Shown here in pieces: positions 1-6,949 of a DNA stretch of 15,000 nucleotides. The stretch is taken from contig DAIETC010000151.1 of the NCBI GenBank assembly GCA_027345905.1, positions 1 through 15,000 on the forward strand, in the 5' to 3' direction. This stretch comes from Kineosporiaceae bacterium (GTDB lineage Bacteria > Actinomycetota > Actinomycetes > Actinomycetales > Angustibacteraceae). The stretch's first letter is position 1. Each line of letters begins with the position of its first letter. Under the pieces are notes generated by a model. It saw only the letters and a program-made list of their open reading frames with translations, was not told where the DNA came from and made no database searches. A program made the position numbers and the translations under genes.

Positions 1-24
1 GTGATCTGCTCCTACCATCGGGGA

Positions 25-321
25 ATGATTTTCAAGGCGGTCGGAGACTCGCGGCCCTATCCCGACCATGGCCGCACCACTCCGCGCCAGTGGTCACAGG
101 TGGCCCCGCGCCAGGTGCGCCTGGATGAGCTGGTCACCACCAAGCGGGTGCTCGACCTGGACGCGCTGCTGTCGGAGGACTCCACGTTCTACGGTGACCT
201 GTTCGCGCACGTCGTCCAGTGGCGCGGCGAGCTGTATCTCGAGGACGGGCTGCACCGGGCGCTGCGAGCGGCGCTGCAACAGCGCCCCGTCCTGCACGCC
301 CGTGTCCTGGTCCTCGACTAG
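25..321 (+). CDS. VapB-family antitoxin-like small protein (no toxin partner seen)
   Basis: A 98-residue soluble protein with no signal peptide or membrane segment. I recognise it as the small actinobacterial protein often auto-named 'type II TA system VapB family antitoxin'. It opens MIFKAVGDSRPYPDHG and carries the conserved stretch RQVRLDELVTTKRVLDLD, then an acidic SEDSTFYGDLF segment and the C-terminal VVQWRGELYLEDGLHRALR. I chose ATG at 25 because family members begin MIFK. The frame stays open to GTG at position 1, so a longer start outside the window cannot be excluded. No VapC/PIN toxin gene follows; 15 bases downstream comes a LytR_C gene on the same strand, so the two are probably co-transcribed. 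The antitoxin name rests on remote homology, and its real role is unknown. Gene identity is fairly sure, function is not. Confidence 0.8.
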   Translation: MIFKAVGDSRPYPDHGRTTPRQWSQVAPRQVRLDELVTTKRVLDLDALLSEDSTFYGDLFAHVVQWRGELYLEDGLHRALRAALQQRPVLHARVLVLD

Positions 322-336
322 GGCAGGTGGCCGGTC

Positions 337-942
337 ATGGCTTACCTCGACGAGTCCGCGCCCTGGCAGCGCCGACGCCGCCGGCGCCAGCGGATCACGA
401 TGGCCGTGATCGTCGTCCTGGTCATCGTGGCCGGGCTGATCGCCGCCGGCCTGTACCTGGGCGTTCTCGGCGTCCCCGCGAAGAGCCTGCCGGTCGCTGT
501 CGGCCCGGTTCCGTGCTCGACGGTTTCGGCTCCCCCGGCGCTCGCGCCGCGCCGGATCAAAGTGAACGTCTACAACGCCACCGGCCGGGCGGGCCTGGCA
601 GCGAACACCGCCGGCCAGCTGCGGCGGCGGGGGTTCGTCATCGGCTCAGTGGCCAACGACCCGGGTAGAGCCAAGGTCGTCGGCACTGCCGAGGTGCGTT
701 ACGGCGCCCGGGGGGCGGTCGCGGCCCACGTGGTCGCTGCCCAAGTGGTCGGGGCCCGGCTGGTCCCCGACCGGCGGCTGGCCCCCACCGTCGACCTCGT
801 GATCGGCCCGCAGTTCACCGGCCTAGCGCCCAGCGTCCCGTCGACGTCCGCCCCGCCTGTGTGCGCGTCCGGCCCCGCCTCGCCGACCTCCGCGCGCACC
901 ACGGGGGTGCCGAAGACCAGGCCGACCTCAACACCACGCTGA
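337..942 (+). CDS. LytR C-terminal domain membrane-anchored protein
   Basis: A 201-residue protein. A strongly basic cytoplasmic start (six arginines at 12-17) precedes one membrane helix at about 22-44. A short linker leads to a LytR_C domain at about 72-162, opening IKVNVYNATGRAGLAANTA and ending near VDLVIGPQFTGL. The last ~40 residues are a Pro/Ser/Thr-rich tail. LytR_C occurs at the C-terminus of LytR-CpsA-Psr wall-polymer ligases and also in stand-alone anchored proteins such as this one. No LCP catalytic domain is present. A role at the cell surface is inferred from topology (N-in, domain outside); the ligand is unknown. The start ATG has a purine-rich GGCAGGTGG 7 bases upstream and lies 15 bases after the VapB-like gene. 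It ends 44 bases from the convergent kinase gene. Confidence 0.85.
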   Translation: MAYLDESAPWQRRRRRRQRITMAVIVVLVIVAGLIAAGLYLGVLGVPAKSLPVAVGPVPCSTVSAPPALAPRRIKVNVYNATGRAGLAANTAGQLRRRGFVIGSVANDPGRAKVVGTAEVRYGARGAVAAHVVAAQVVGARLVPDRRLAPTVDLVIGPQFTGLAPSVPSTSAPPVCASGPASPTSARTTGVPKTRPTSTPR

Positions 943-986
943 GCCACGTCGCTACTCGTCAGCCGGCAGTCGCGGGGTCGCGCACG

Positions 987-2258
987 TCAGCAGGCGAGAT
1001 CCACGGTGGCATGTGTCGAGGCGCGCTCAGGCATCGGCCACGGCTGCTCTTGACCTGCACAGGCGTGGGAGCTGCCCGTCAGGGTGACCGCCGTGCCTTC
1101 GCCCGGGGCCGAGACCACCGTGACGTCCACGCCCACGGCCGCGAGCGGGCCGAGCACCTGGCGACGCAGCCCGAACCCTGCGCGGCCCGGACGCCGAGAG
1201 GCGGCGAGGGGGTCGAACCCTCGCCCGTCGTCTCGCACGACGACCTCCCACCGCCGCTCTGCGCCCACCATGATGACGTCGGCGTGCAGGACGCAGCTCG
1301 TCGCGTCCGCGTGCAGCCGCACGTTGTGCAGCAGGGTCGAGACCGCCTCGCGGATCGTCGTACGGACGGGCGGGCGAACCTCCAGGTCGTCGACGAGATC
1401 GACGTTGAGCGTGATCGGCAGGTCGGTGAAGTCCTGCGCCGCGGCGCGCAGCGCGGATCCCAGGGTCAGGCTGTCCGCGTCGTGCTCTTGACCCTGGAGG
1501 AACGCGTGGATCTGGTTCGCGCCGGCCGCCGCGTGCCGCCGCAGAGCCTCCAGCAGCCGTGGGTCGTCCACGCTGCGGCTGAGCATCGACAGGACGCTCG
1601 CCTGGTCGTGCAAGAGCCGGCGGTGTCGTTCGGCCTCGGCCAGCGCGGCGCTGCGGGCGGCTCCGGTTCGATGCTGGTCAGCATCGCAGGCAAGGCGCCT
1701 CAGGTACCGGGCGGTGGCCCAGCCGGTTGCGGCCAGCGCGGCGTAGCAAAGGCAGTTGAGCACGGCGCTCGATACGTGGTCGACGCCCTCTGCCCCTCTG
1801 CAGGCCCACAGGTAGGAGACCATGAGAGCCGCCACCGACGCGATCGCGGCCGGACGACGACGCAGGCCCGCACCGGCAGCCAGTGAGCACCCCAGGGTGG
1901 CCGCGAAGCCCCAGGCGTCCCAGGTACTCATTCGATCCACCGGCCGGGTGATGAGGACTTGGCTCAGCAGCAGGACGCACCCGGTGACGACATCGACGAG
2001 CACCCCCGTCGTCCGCCATCGCCGGGTACGGCACAGCACGGCCGCCAGCACGGCGCTCTGCGCGACGTACAGGCTCACCAGACACACGTCGAGCACAGGT
2101 CGCGGTGACCGAGGCAGGGCGAAGAACAAGGAAGCCAGCACCAGCAGCACGGTGGCCGCCCGCAGCCAGACGAACCCCAAGGCCAGGACGTACTCGGCGC
2201 CTTCGGCGGCGCTGGGAGGCGGCACCTGGCGCGCAGGAGCAACGGCACGTGTCTGCAC
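987..2258 (-). CDS. Orphan membrane sensor histidine kinase-like protein
   Basis: A 423-residue protein from the chosen start. Six hydrophobic segments lie at about 21-47, 55-76, 83-103, 113-132, 136-153 and 162-186. A helical dimerisation region follows with RHRRLLHDQASVLSML, where His217 is the likely phosphoacceptor of the HisKA_3-like type. The C-terminal HATPase domain has the G1 box DDGRGFDP at about 343-350 and GFGLR at about 361. The N-box is odd: REAVSTLLHNVRLHA has Asn312 and a His four residues on, but Thr rather than Glu four residues before the Asn. The start is GTG at 2258, because GGAGGAG (2271-2265) sits 6 bases upstream; the adjacent GTG at 2261 is also possible. The frame runs open to ATG at 2372, but that extension is Arg/Pro-rich and lacks a ribosome site. 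No response regulator is adjacent. It is divergent from the WD40 NTPase gene. Confidence 0.8.
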   Translation of the reverse strand: MQTRAVAPARQVPPPSAAEGAEYVLALGFVWLRAATVLLVLASLFFALPRSPRPVLDVCLVSLYVAQSAVLAAVLCRTRRWRTTGVLVDVVTGCVLLLSQVLITRPVDRMSTWDAWGFAATLGCSLAAGAGLRRRPAAIASVAALMVSYLWACRGAEGVDHVSSAVLNCLCYAALAATGWATARYLRRLACDADQHRTGAARSAALAEAERHRRLLHDQASVLSMLSRSVDDPRLLEALRRHAAAGANQIHAFLQGQEHDADSLTLGSALRAAAQDFTDLPITLNVDLVDDLEVRPPVRTTIREAVSTLLHNVRLHADATSCVLHADVIMVGAERRWEVVVRDDGRGFDPLAASRRPGRAGFGLRRQVLGPLAAVGVDVTVVSAPGEGTAVTLTGSSHACAGQEQPWPMPERASTHATVDLAC

Positions 2259-2428
2259 CACGAGCTCCTCCGGAGGCGACGTCGGTCGCTCGATCGACCG
2301 ACGCCTTGATGCAACCACGCGGGCAGGTCGCTGCCGACCGCTCGGCGCAACTCCGGACAACCCCGGACGCACGGCACCGCCTACAGTTTGGGTGCCCGTC
2401 TCAGGCCCCGTGACGAGAGGTTTGGACC
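2259..2428. promoter_or_regulatory. Divergent intergenic region: kinase / HTH-NTPase-WD40 gene
   Basis: About 170 bases separate the chosen starts of two divergent genes, so both promoters should lie here. A TACAGT at 2382-2387 is a plausible -10 for the + strand gene, with no convincing -35. CCGGAC occurs twice ten bases apart (2353 and 2363), a spacing close to one helical turn that would suit a dimeric regulator such as the downstream HTH protein. The + gene has GAGAGG at 2415-2420, 8 bases before its GTG. The minus gene has GGAGGAG at 2271-2265. Promoter placement is a guess; the ribosome sites are clear. Confidence 0.35.
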
Positions 2429-5400
2429 GTGCCGTCGCCCAGCGTCGACCCCGCCTCGATCCAGACCCGGCCCGAGTTGGCCGCTGCCCTGACCCAGGTG
2501 CGTCTTGGGGCCAACCTGACGGTACGACAGCTGGCCAAGAAGCTGGGGGTCCCCACCAGCACCGTCGGCGATGTCATGGGTGGGCGGCACATCCCGTCAC
2601 GGACTCGTCAGCAGTTCTACGTCGCCCTACTGGGGGAGTGCGGGATCAGCGATCAGGCCGAGGTCGAGCACTGGGTCGAGGCCCTCGACAGGGTCCGCAG
2701 CGCCCAAGATGGCCGGCTGCGCAGGTCCACCGCCGGCAGCGGCACTGCCCCCTACCAAGGTCTGCAACCCTTCCAGCCCGAAGACAGTCACCGGTTCTTC
2801 GGCCGCTCAGCGGTCACCGAAGAGGTGGTGGCCGCCTTGCGCAGGCTGCGACTCGACCCCACTCCCAGCCATGGCCTGCTCGTGGTGATCGGCCCCTCCG
2901 GCTCCGGCAAGTCCTCGATCCTGCGGGCAGGGCTCGTACCCGCGATCAGGTCCGGCGCCCTGGCCAACGACGCAGACCGCTGGGACCACGTGCTGGTCAC
3001 CCACCCCGGCGAGGAGGGCCGCTCGATCGTCCGGGGACTGCTCGACGCACCCCCGCCTAGGGGTGTGCTCGTGATCGACCAGTTCGAAGAGCTGTTGGTC
3101 ACCTCGACCGACGCGCTCGAGCGACGCTCGTTCCTCGAATCGTTGTCCTGCCTGGACCCCACCAGGACGCTTGTCGTCCTGGGGCTGCGGGCCGACTTCT
3201 TCGCGAGTGCGGCCGAGGAGCCGGTCCTGCTGGCCGCCCTGCAGCACGCGCAGGTCGTCGTCGGCCCGATGAACGACCGGGAGGTGCGCGAGGCGGTGGT
3301 CGAGCCGGCGCGCGCTCTGGGGATCAGCGTCGAGCAGGGGCTCGTCGAGCTGCTGCTCGCCGACCTGGCGCCCCGGGACTCGGACGGACCGGCACACGAC
3401 CCAGGGACGCTGCCGCTGCTGTCGCACGCGTTGCTCGCCATGTGGGAGCAGTCCCGCGGTGCTCGCATCTCCACCACCGACTACCGGGCCGTCGGTGGGC
3501 TGCGCGGCGCCGTCCAACAGACGGCCGAGGCGCTGACCGCCAGCCTGACCCCGTCGGAGCAGTCTCTGGCCCGACAGATGTTCCTGCGCATGGTGCACGT
3601 CAGCGACGACTCGCCGTTGACCCGGCGCCGGGCGCGGCGCGAGGAGTTCCGTGAGCTGCGGGTGGACGGCCTGGAGCAGCAGGACCGCGACATCGACCGC
3701 GTACTGGACCGGTTCGTCGCAGGCCGCCTGGTGACCGCCCACGCCGACTGGGTCGAGGTCAGTCACGAGGCACTGCTCTGGTCGTGGCCGCGGCTGCGTG
3801 GCTGGCTGGACGAGGACCGGGACGGTCTGCGCATGCACCGTCAGGTCACGAACAGCGCCCGCCAATGGCTGGACAGCGGGCGAGACCCGACGCTGCTGCT
3901 GCAAGGCGGCCGCCTTGAGGCAGCGGTGGAGTGGGTCGGCCGGGCCGACGGCGGCGGCGGCTTGAACCAGCTCGAGCGCGAGTTCCTCCAGACCTCTACC
4001 TCCCGGGCCCAGCAGCGTCAGGAGGAGTCTCGGCGAGCGGCGACGCGGTTGCGTCGGCTGGTCGCGGCGCTCGCCGTACTGCTCGTGCTGACCGGCTCGC
4101 TCGCCGGGTACGCCTGGCGCGCCCGGACGAGCGCGACGATGAGCCGCGATCAGGCCCTGTCGCGCCAGGTGGCCATCGAGGCGGAGCAGCTGCGGCTCGT
4201 CGACCCGGGACTGGCCGCCCAGCTCGCCCTCACCGCCTTGCGCACATCCCCGACGGCAACGGCCCGCTCGGCGTTGCTGGACAGCTCGGCGGGTGACCTT
4301 CCTACCCGGGTGGTCGGCGCCTCCGGCCCCACGACCCTGGCGCTGAGCGCCGACGGGCGCATCCTGGCCGTCACCCATGCCGACGACGGCAGCGTCCACC
4401 TCTACGCGCCGAGCCCCGACCGGCTGCAGCCCCTGGCCGTCGTCCCGGGCCAAGGACGGGACACCCAGCTGTTCGCCGCGGCCCTCTCGGGGGACGGTCG
4501 ACTCCTGGCCGCCGGTGGAACAGGGCGCACCGTAACCCTGTGGGACCTGCGCGACCCACGCCACCCGGCGCGCCTGTCGGCCATCGGACCCCTGAGCGGA
4601 ACCGTCCAAGGCCTGGCCATCGCACGCGACGGCCATGAGCTCGCAACGGTCGGCGACCCGGCAGGGGTCCGACGTTGGGACCTGCGCGACCCCCGGCGTC
4701 CCCTGTCGCTCGGGGCGCTCACGATCGCGACGTCCGAGACGCTGTCCGCAGTGGCCTTCAGCCCGGACGGTCGCCAGCTCGCGGCAGGTGGCCAAACCGG
4801 GCAGATCGCCGTCTGGCCAGCCGGGGCGCGTACGGGCAGCGCCGCGTCGTCCACCGCGCGCGCCGGTCAGAGCCTCGTGACCTCCGTCGCGTTCAGCCCG
4901 GACGGCCGGACGCTGGCCGGCGCCAGCAAGGACGGTCTGCTGCGGGTATGGCGCCTGGCCCCCGCAGACCTGTCCTTGGCCCACGCACCGCTGGGCGGGT
5001 TCACCAGTCAGGCCAACTGCCTCGCATTCTCCCCGGACGGCGGCACGCTGCTCGCGGGCAGCTCGGACACCTCCGCACGTGCCTGGGACACGACGACCTG
5101 GACGCCGGTGCGGACCCTTCCACACCCGGGCCCGGTCACCGCCGTCGCCGTCACCGCCGACGGCCGCAGCGTCCTGACGGCAGCCGCCGACGGGACGACG
5201 CGCCAGTGGTCGCTCGCCGCCCCGCAGATCGGACCCACCTCCGGCACCGTGTTCCAGCTGCAGCACGGGTCTTCGGGGACGCACCTTCTGGCCGTCACCA
5301 CCAGCGGCCCGAACGGAGCCGTGGCACTCTGGGACACCGCCGATCCGCGACATCCACGCCCGGTGCTCTCGCAGGTCCCGCTCCCACCCGGCTTCGGGCC

Positions 5401-6283
5401 CGTCGCAGGCACCTCCGCGCTCACCCGGGACGGCACCCTGCTCGCCGTCGCGGACCGCGCCGGGCAGGTGCAGCTGGTCGACCTGCACAACCCTCGCTCA
5501 CCGGTCCTGGTCGGAGCGCCGCTGCTCGGCGCGCACCCGCTCATCGAGCAGCTGGCGTTCGACCGCACCGGCCGGCTCCTCGCCGGCGGCGACGACACCG
5601 GCAAGGTCACCCTCTGGGACGTCAGCAACCCCGCCCACGGCCGCGAGGTCGCCGCCCCCAGCGGCCCGACGAGCATGGTGCTGGACATCGCCTTCAGCCC
5701 CGGCTCGGGGCTGTTGGCCGCGGCGAGCGCGGACAAGAAGGTCTACGTGTGGGACGTCAGCAGCCCCTCCCGGGCCAGGCCGATCAAGGCGCTGGGCGGG
5801 TTCACCAACTACGCCTACGCCGTGGCCTTCAGTCCCGACGGCCGGATGCTCGCCGCCGGCAGCGCCGATCACACCGTACGGCTGTGGAGCCTGGCCCGCC
5901 CCGCAGATCCGGTGCCGGTGGGCGGCGTGCTGAGCGGCCCCTCCGGCTACGTGTACCGCCTCGCGTTCACCCCTGACGGCCACAGCCTCGTAGCCGCAAC
6001 CGGCGACCACTCGGTCTGGGTGTGGGACGTCTCCGTCCCGGAGCATCCGCGCCCGCTGGCCACCTTGCAGGGGGCCCCCGGCCCGGTGCAGGCCGTCGAC
6101 GTGAGCGCCGACGGCAGCCTCGTCGCGGCGTCCGGCGACGACCACGTCGTGCACCTGTGGAACCTCGACCCCGCCACCGTCGCCCAGAAGGTCTGCGCCA
6201 GCGCCGGGACGCCGATCACCCGCCAGGAGTGGGCGCAGTACCTCCCCGGCACCGCGTACGACCCACCATGCGCGAGCCGCTGA
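2429..6283 (+). CDS. HTH / nSTAND1 NTPase / transmembrane / WD40-repeat protein
   Basis: A 1284-residue multidomain protein. Residues ~10-70 form an XRE-like helix-turn-helix (LTVRQLAKKLGVPTSTVGDV). From ~108 comes an nSTAND1 NTPase opening PYQGLQPFQPEDSHRFFGR, with Walker A GPSGSGKSS at 155-163 and Walker B VLVIDQFEEL (Asp217, Glu220, Glu221). The winged-helix part includes LLPLLSHALLAMWEQS-type sequence. One hydrophobic helix at ~544-562 is followed by a conserved helical segment. From ~630 to ~1250 I count about fourteen WD40-like blades (FSPDGR..LA..D..V.LWD), enough for two seven-blade propellers. The tail carries two cysteines (KVCASAG, PPCAS) around EWAQYLPG. Start: GTG with GAGAGG 8 bases upstream. 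STAND ATPases are ligand-triggered switches whose repeat domains sense the trigger; here the output would be DNA binding by the HTH. Target and ligand are unknown. The divergent partner is the orphan kinase. Confidence 0.93.
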   Translation: MPSPSVDPASIQTRPELAAALTQVRLGANLTVRQLAKKLGVPTSTVGDVMGGRHIPSRTRQQFYVALLGECGISDQAEVEHWVEALDRVRSAQDGRLRRSTAGSGTAPYQGLQPFQPEDSHRFFGRSAVTEEVVAALRRLRLDPTPSHGLLVVIGPSGSGKSSILRAGLVPAIRSGALANDADRWDHVLVTHPGEEGRSIVRGLLDAPPPRGVLVIDQFEELLVTSTDALERRSFLESLSCLDPTRTLVVLGLRADFFASAAEEPVLLAALQHAQVVVGPMNDREVREAVVEPARALGISVEQGLVELLLADLAPRDSDGPAHDPGTLPLLSHALLAMWEQSRGARISTTDYRAVGGLRGAVQQTAEALTASLTPSEQSLARQMFLRMVHVSDDSPLTRRRARREEFRELRVDGLEQQDRDIDRVLDRFVAGRLVTAHADWVEVSHEALLWSWPRLRGWLDEDRDGLRMHRQVTNSARQWLDSGRDPTLLLQGGRLEAAVEWVGRADGGGGLNQLEREFLQTSTSRAQQRQEESRRAATRLRRLVAALAVLLVLTGSLAGYAWRARTSATMSRDQALSRQVAIEAEQLRLVDPGLAAQLALTALRTSPTATARSALLDSSAGDLPTRVVGASGPTTLALSADGRILAVTHADDGSVHLYAPSPDRLQPLAVVPGQGRDTQLFAAALSGDGRLLAAGGTGRTVTLWDLRDPRHPARLSAIGPLSGTVQGLAIARDGHELATVGDPAGVRRWDLRDPRRPLSLGALTIATSETLSAVAFSPDGRQLAAGGQTGQIAVWPAGARTGSAASSTARAGQSLVTSVAFSPDGRTLAGASKDGLLRVWRLAPADLSLAHAPLGGFTSQANCLAFSPDGGTLLAGSSDTSARAWDTTTWTPVRTLPHPGPVTAVAVTADGRSVLTAAADGTTRQWSLAAPQIGPTSGTVFQLQHGSSGTHLLAVTTSGPNGAVALWDTADPRHPRPVLSQVPLPPGFGPVAGTSALTRDGTLLAVADRAGQVQLVDLHNPRSPVLVGAPLLGAHPLIEQLAFDRTGRLLAGGDDTGKVTLWDVSNPAHGREVAAPSGPTSMVLDIAFSPGSGLLAAASADKKVYVWDVSSPSRARPIKALGGFTNYAYAVAFSPDGRMLAAGSADHTVRLWSLARPADPVPVGGVLSGPSGYVYRLAFTPDGHSLVAATGDHSVWVWDVSVPEHPRPLATLQGAPGPVQAVDVSADGSLVAASGDDHVVHLWNLDPATVAQKVCASAGTPITRQEWAQYLPGTAYDPPCASR

Positions 6284-6317
6284 CTCGACCGGCGGCAACT
6301 CTGGCTCCAAAACGAGC

Positions 6318-6362
6318 GTTGGAGGCAACCCCGCAAGCCTGACCTGCGGGTCCGTCTCCAAC
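6318..6362. terminator. Nested hairpin between WD40 gene and tRNA-Ser
   Basis: The outer stem GTTGGAG (6318-6324) pairs with CTCCAAC (6356-6362). The inner stem CCCGCA (6330-6335) pairs with TGCGGG (6345-6350). It lies between two convergent units, 34 bases after the WD40 stop codon and 9 bases past the 3' CCA end of the minus-strand tRNA, so it could stop transcription in either direction. There is no T-run, as is common in actinobacteria. An upstream CTCCAA (6305-6310) can compete for the TTGGAG arm. Confidence 0.5.
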
Positions 6363-6371
6363 AGTGGGCTA

Positions 6372-6461
6372 TGGCGGTGGCGGTGGGATTTGAACCCACG
6401 GTGGAGTCACCCCCACACACGCTTTCGAGGCGTGCTCCTTAGGCCGCTCGGACACGCCACC
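6372..6461 (-). tRNA. tRNA-Ser (anticodon CGA)
   Basis: A complete type II tRNA. The acceptor arm GGTGGCG (6461-6455) pairs with CGCCACC (6382-6376). The discriminator is G at 6375, and a genome-encoded CCA follows at 6374-6372. The anticodon stem CACGC/GCGTG encloses the loop CTCGAAA, giving anticodon CGA, which reads serine UCG codons. A long variable arm (about GTGGGGGTGACTCCAC) and the T arm GTGGG-TTCAAAT-CCCAC are present. The long variable arm is the serine identity feature. The 5' end lies only 10 bases after the tadA stop codon on the same strand, so co-transcription with tadA is possible. Confidence 0.96.
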
Positions 6462-6471
6462 GCTGACGAGG

Positions 6472-6945
6472 CTACCCGAGGCGGTGACCGGCGAAGAAAT
6501 CCCGCAGCAGCTGGGCGCACTCGGCCTCCCGGACCCCGCCGACCACCTCGACCCGGTGCACCGTCCGCCGGTCCCGCACCAGGTCCCACACCGATCCGGT
6601 CGCGCCGGCCTTGGGATCCCAGGCGCCGAACACCAGCCGATCGATCCGGGCCAGGATGAGGGCGCCAGCGCACATGGCGCACGGCTCCAGCGTCACGACG
6701 AGCGTGCAGCCCTCGAGCCGCCAGATCCCCGTAGCGAGCGCCGCTGACCGCAGAGCCAGCAGCTCGGCGTGCGCCGTCGGGTCGCCGTCCGCCTCGCGCC
6801 GGTTGGTCCCCGAGCCCAGCACCGCGCCGTCCGGCCCGATCACCACGGCTCCGACCGGGACGTCACCGGTGCGCGCGGCCATCGCCGCCTGCTGCAACGC
6901 CAAAGCCATCCAGCGTTCGTACGTCGGCCCCGCAGGCGCCGTCAT
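6472..6945 (-). CDS. tadA: tRNA-specific adenosine deaminase TadA
   Basis: A 157-residue cytosolic zinc deaminase, normal length for the family. It converts adenosine-34 to inosine in the anticodon of tRNA-Arg(ACG), which lets one tRNA read several CGN codons. Zinc ligands are visible: HAE at 59-61 (His59 ligand, Glu61 proton shuttle) and PCAMC at 88-92 (Cys89, Cys92). The TadA signature GAWDPKAGATGS follows, distinguishing it from cytosine or guanine deaminases, although related nucleoside deaminases look similar. The ATG start lies 4 bases after the stop codon of the upstream TadA-associated gene, which suggests an operon and coupled translation, since no clear ribosome site is visible. A second Met at residue 13 is possible but less likely, because the RWMALAL helix matches the family start. 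Confidence 0.93.
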   Translation of the reverse strand: MTAPAGPTYERWMALALQQAAMAARTGDVPVGAVVIGPDGAVLGSGTNRREADGDPTAHAELLALRSAALATGIWRLEGCTLVVTLEPCAMCAGALILARIDRLVFGAWDPKAGATGSVWDLVRDRRTVHRVEVVGGVREAECAQLLRDFFAGHRLG

Positions 6946-6949
6946 CGGG

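Noticed and set aside
25..321. A VapBC toxin-antitoxin module
   Set aside because: No PIN-domain toxin gene is adjacent within the window; the NYN protein at 12022 is far away and belongs to another family.
2259..2372. 38-residue N-terminal extension of the orphan kinase from ATG 2372
   Set aside because: It is Arg/Pro-rich with no domain match, whereas GTG 2258 has a strong GGAGGAG ribosome site 6 bases upstream.
2807..5488. A very long open frame (893 codons) on the minus strand opposite the WD40 gene
   Set aside because: Its composition is the Gly/Arg/Gln/Pro mix expected from reading GC-rich coding DNA in antisense, it has no recognisable domain, and the plus strand has an unmistakable multidomain protein.
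4300..6200. DNA-level tandem repeats or a CRISPR-like array
   Set aside because: The periodicity comes from WD40 blades at the protein level; the DNA copies are diverged and there are no identical repeats with spacers.
6372..6461. tRNA-Ser as an attachment site for an integrated element
   Set aside because: No copy of the tRNA 3' end (T arm plus acceptor) was seen on the far side of the kinase/WD40 pair near 943-986, and there is no integrase or transposase gene in the window.
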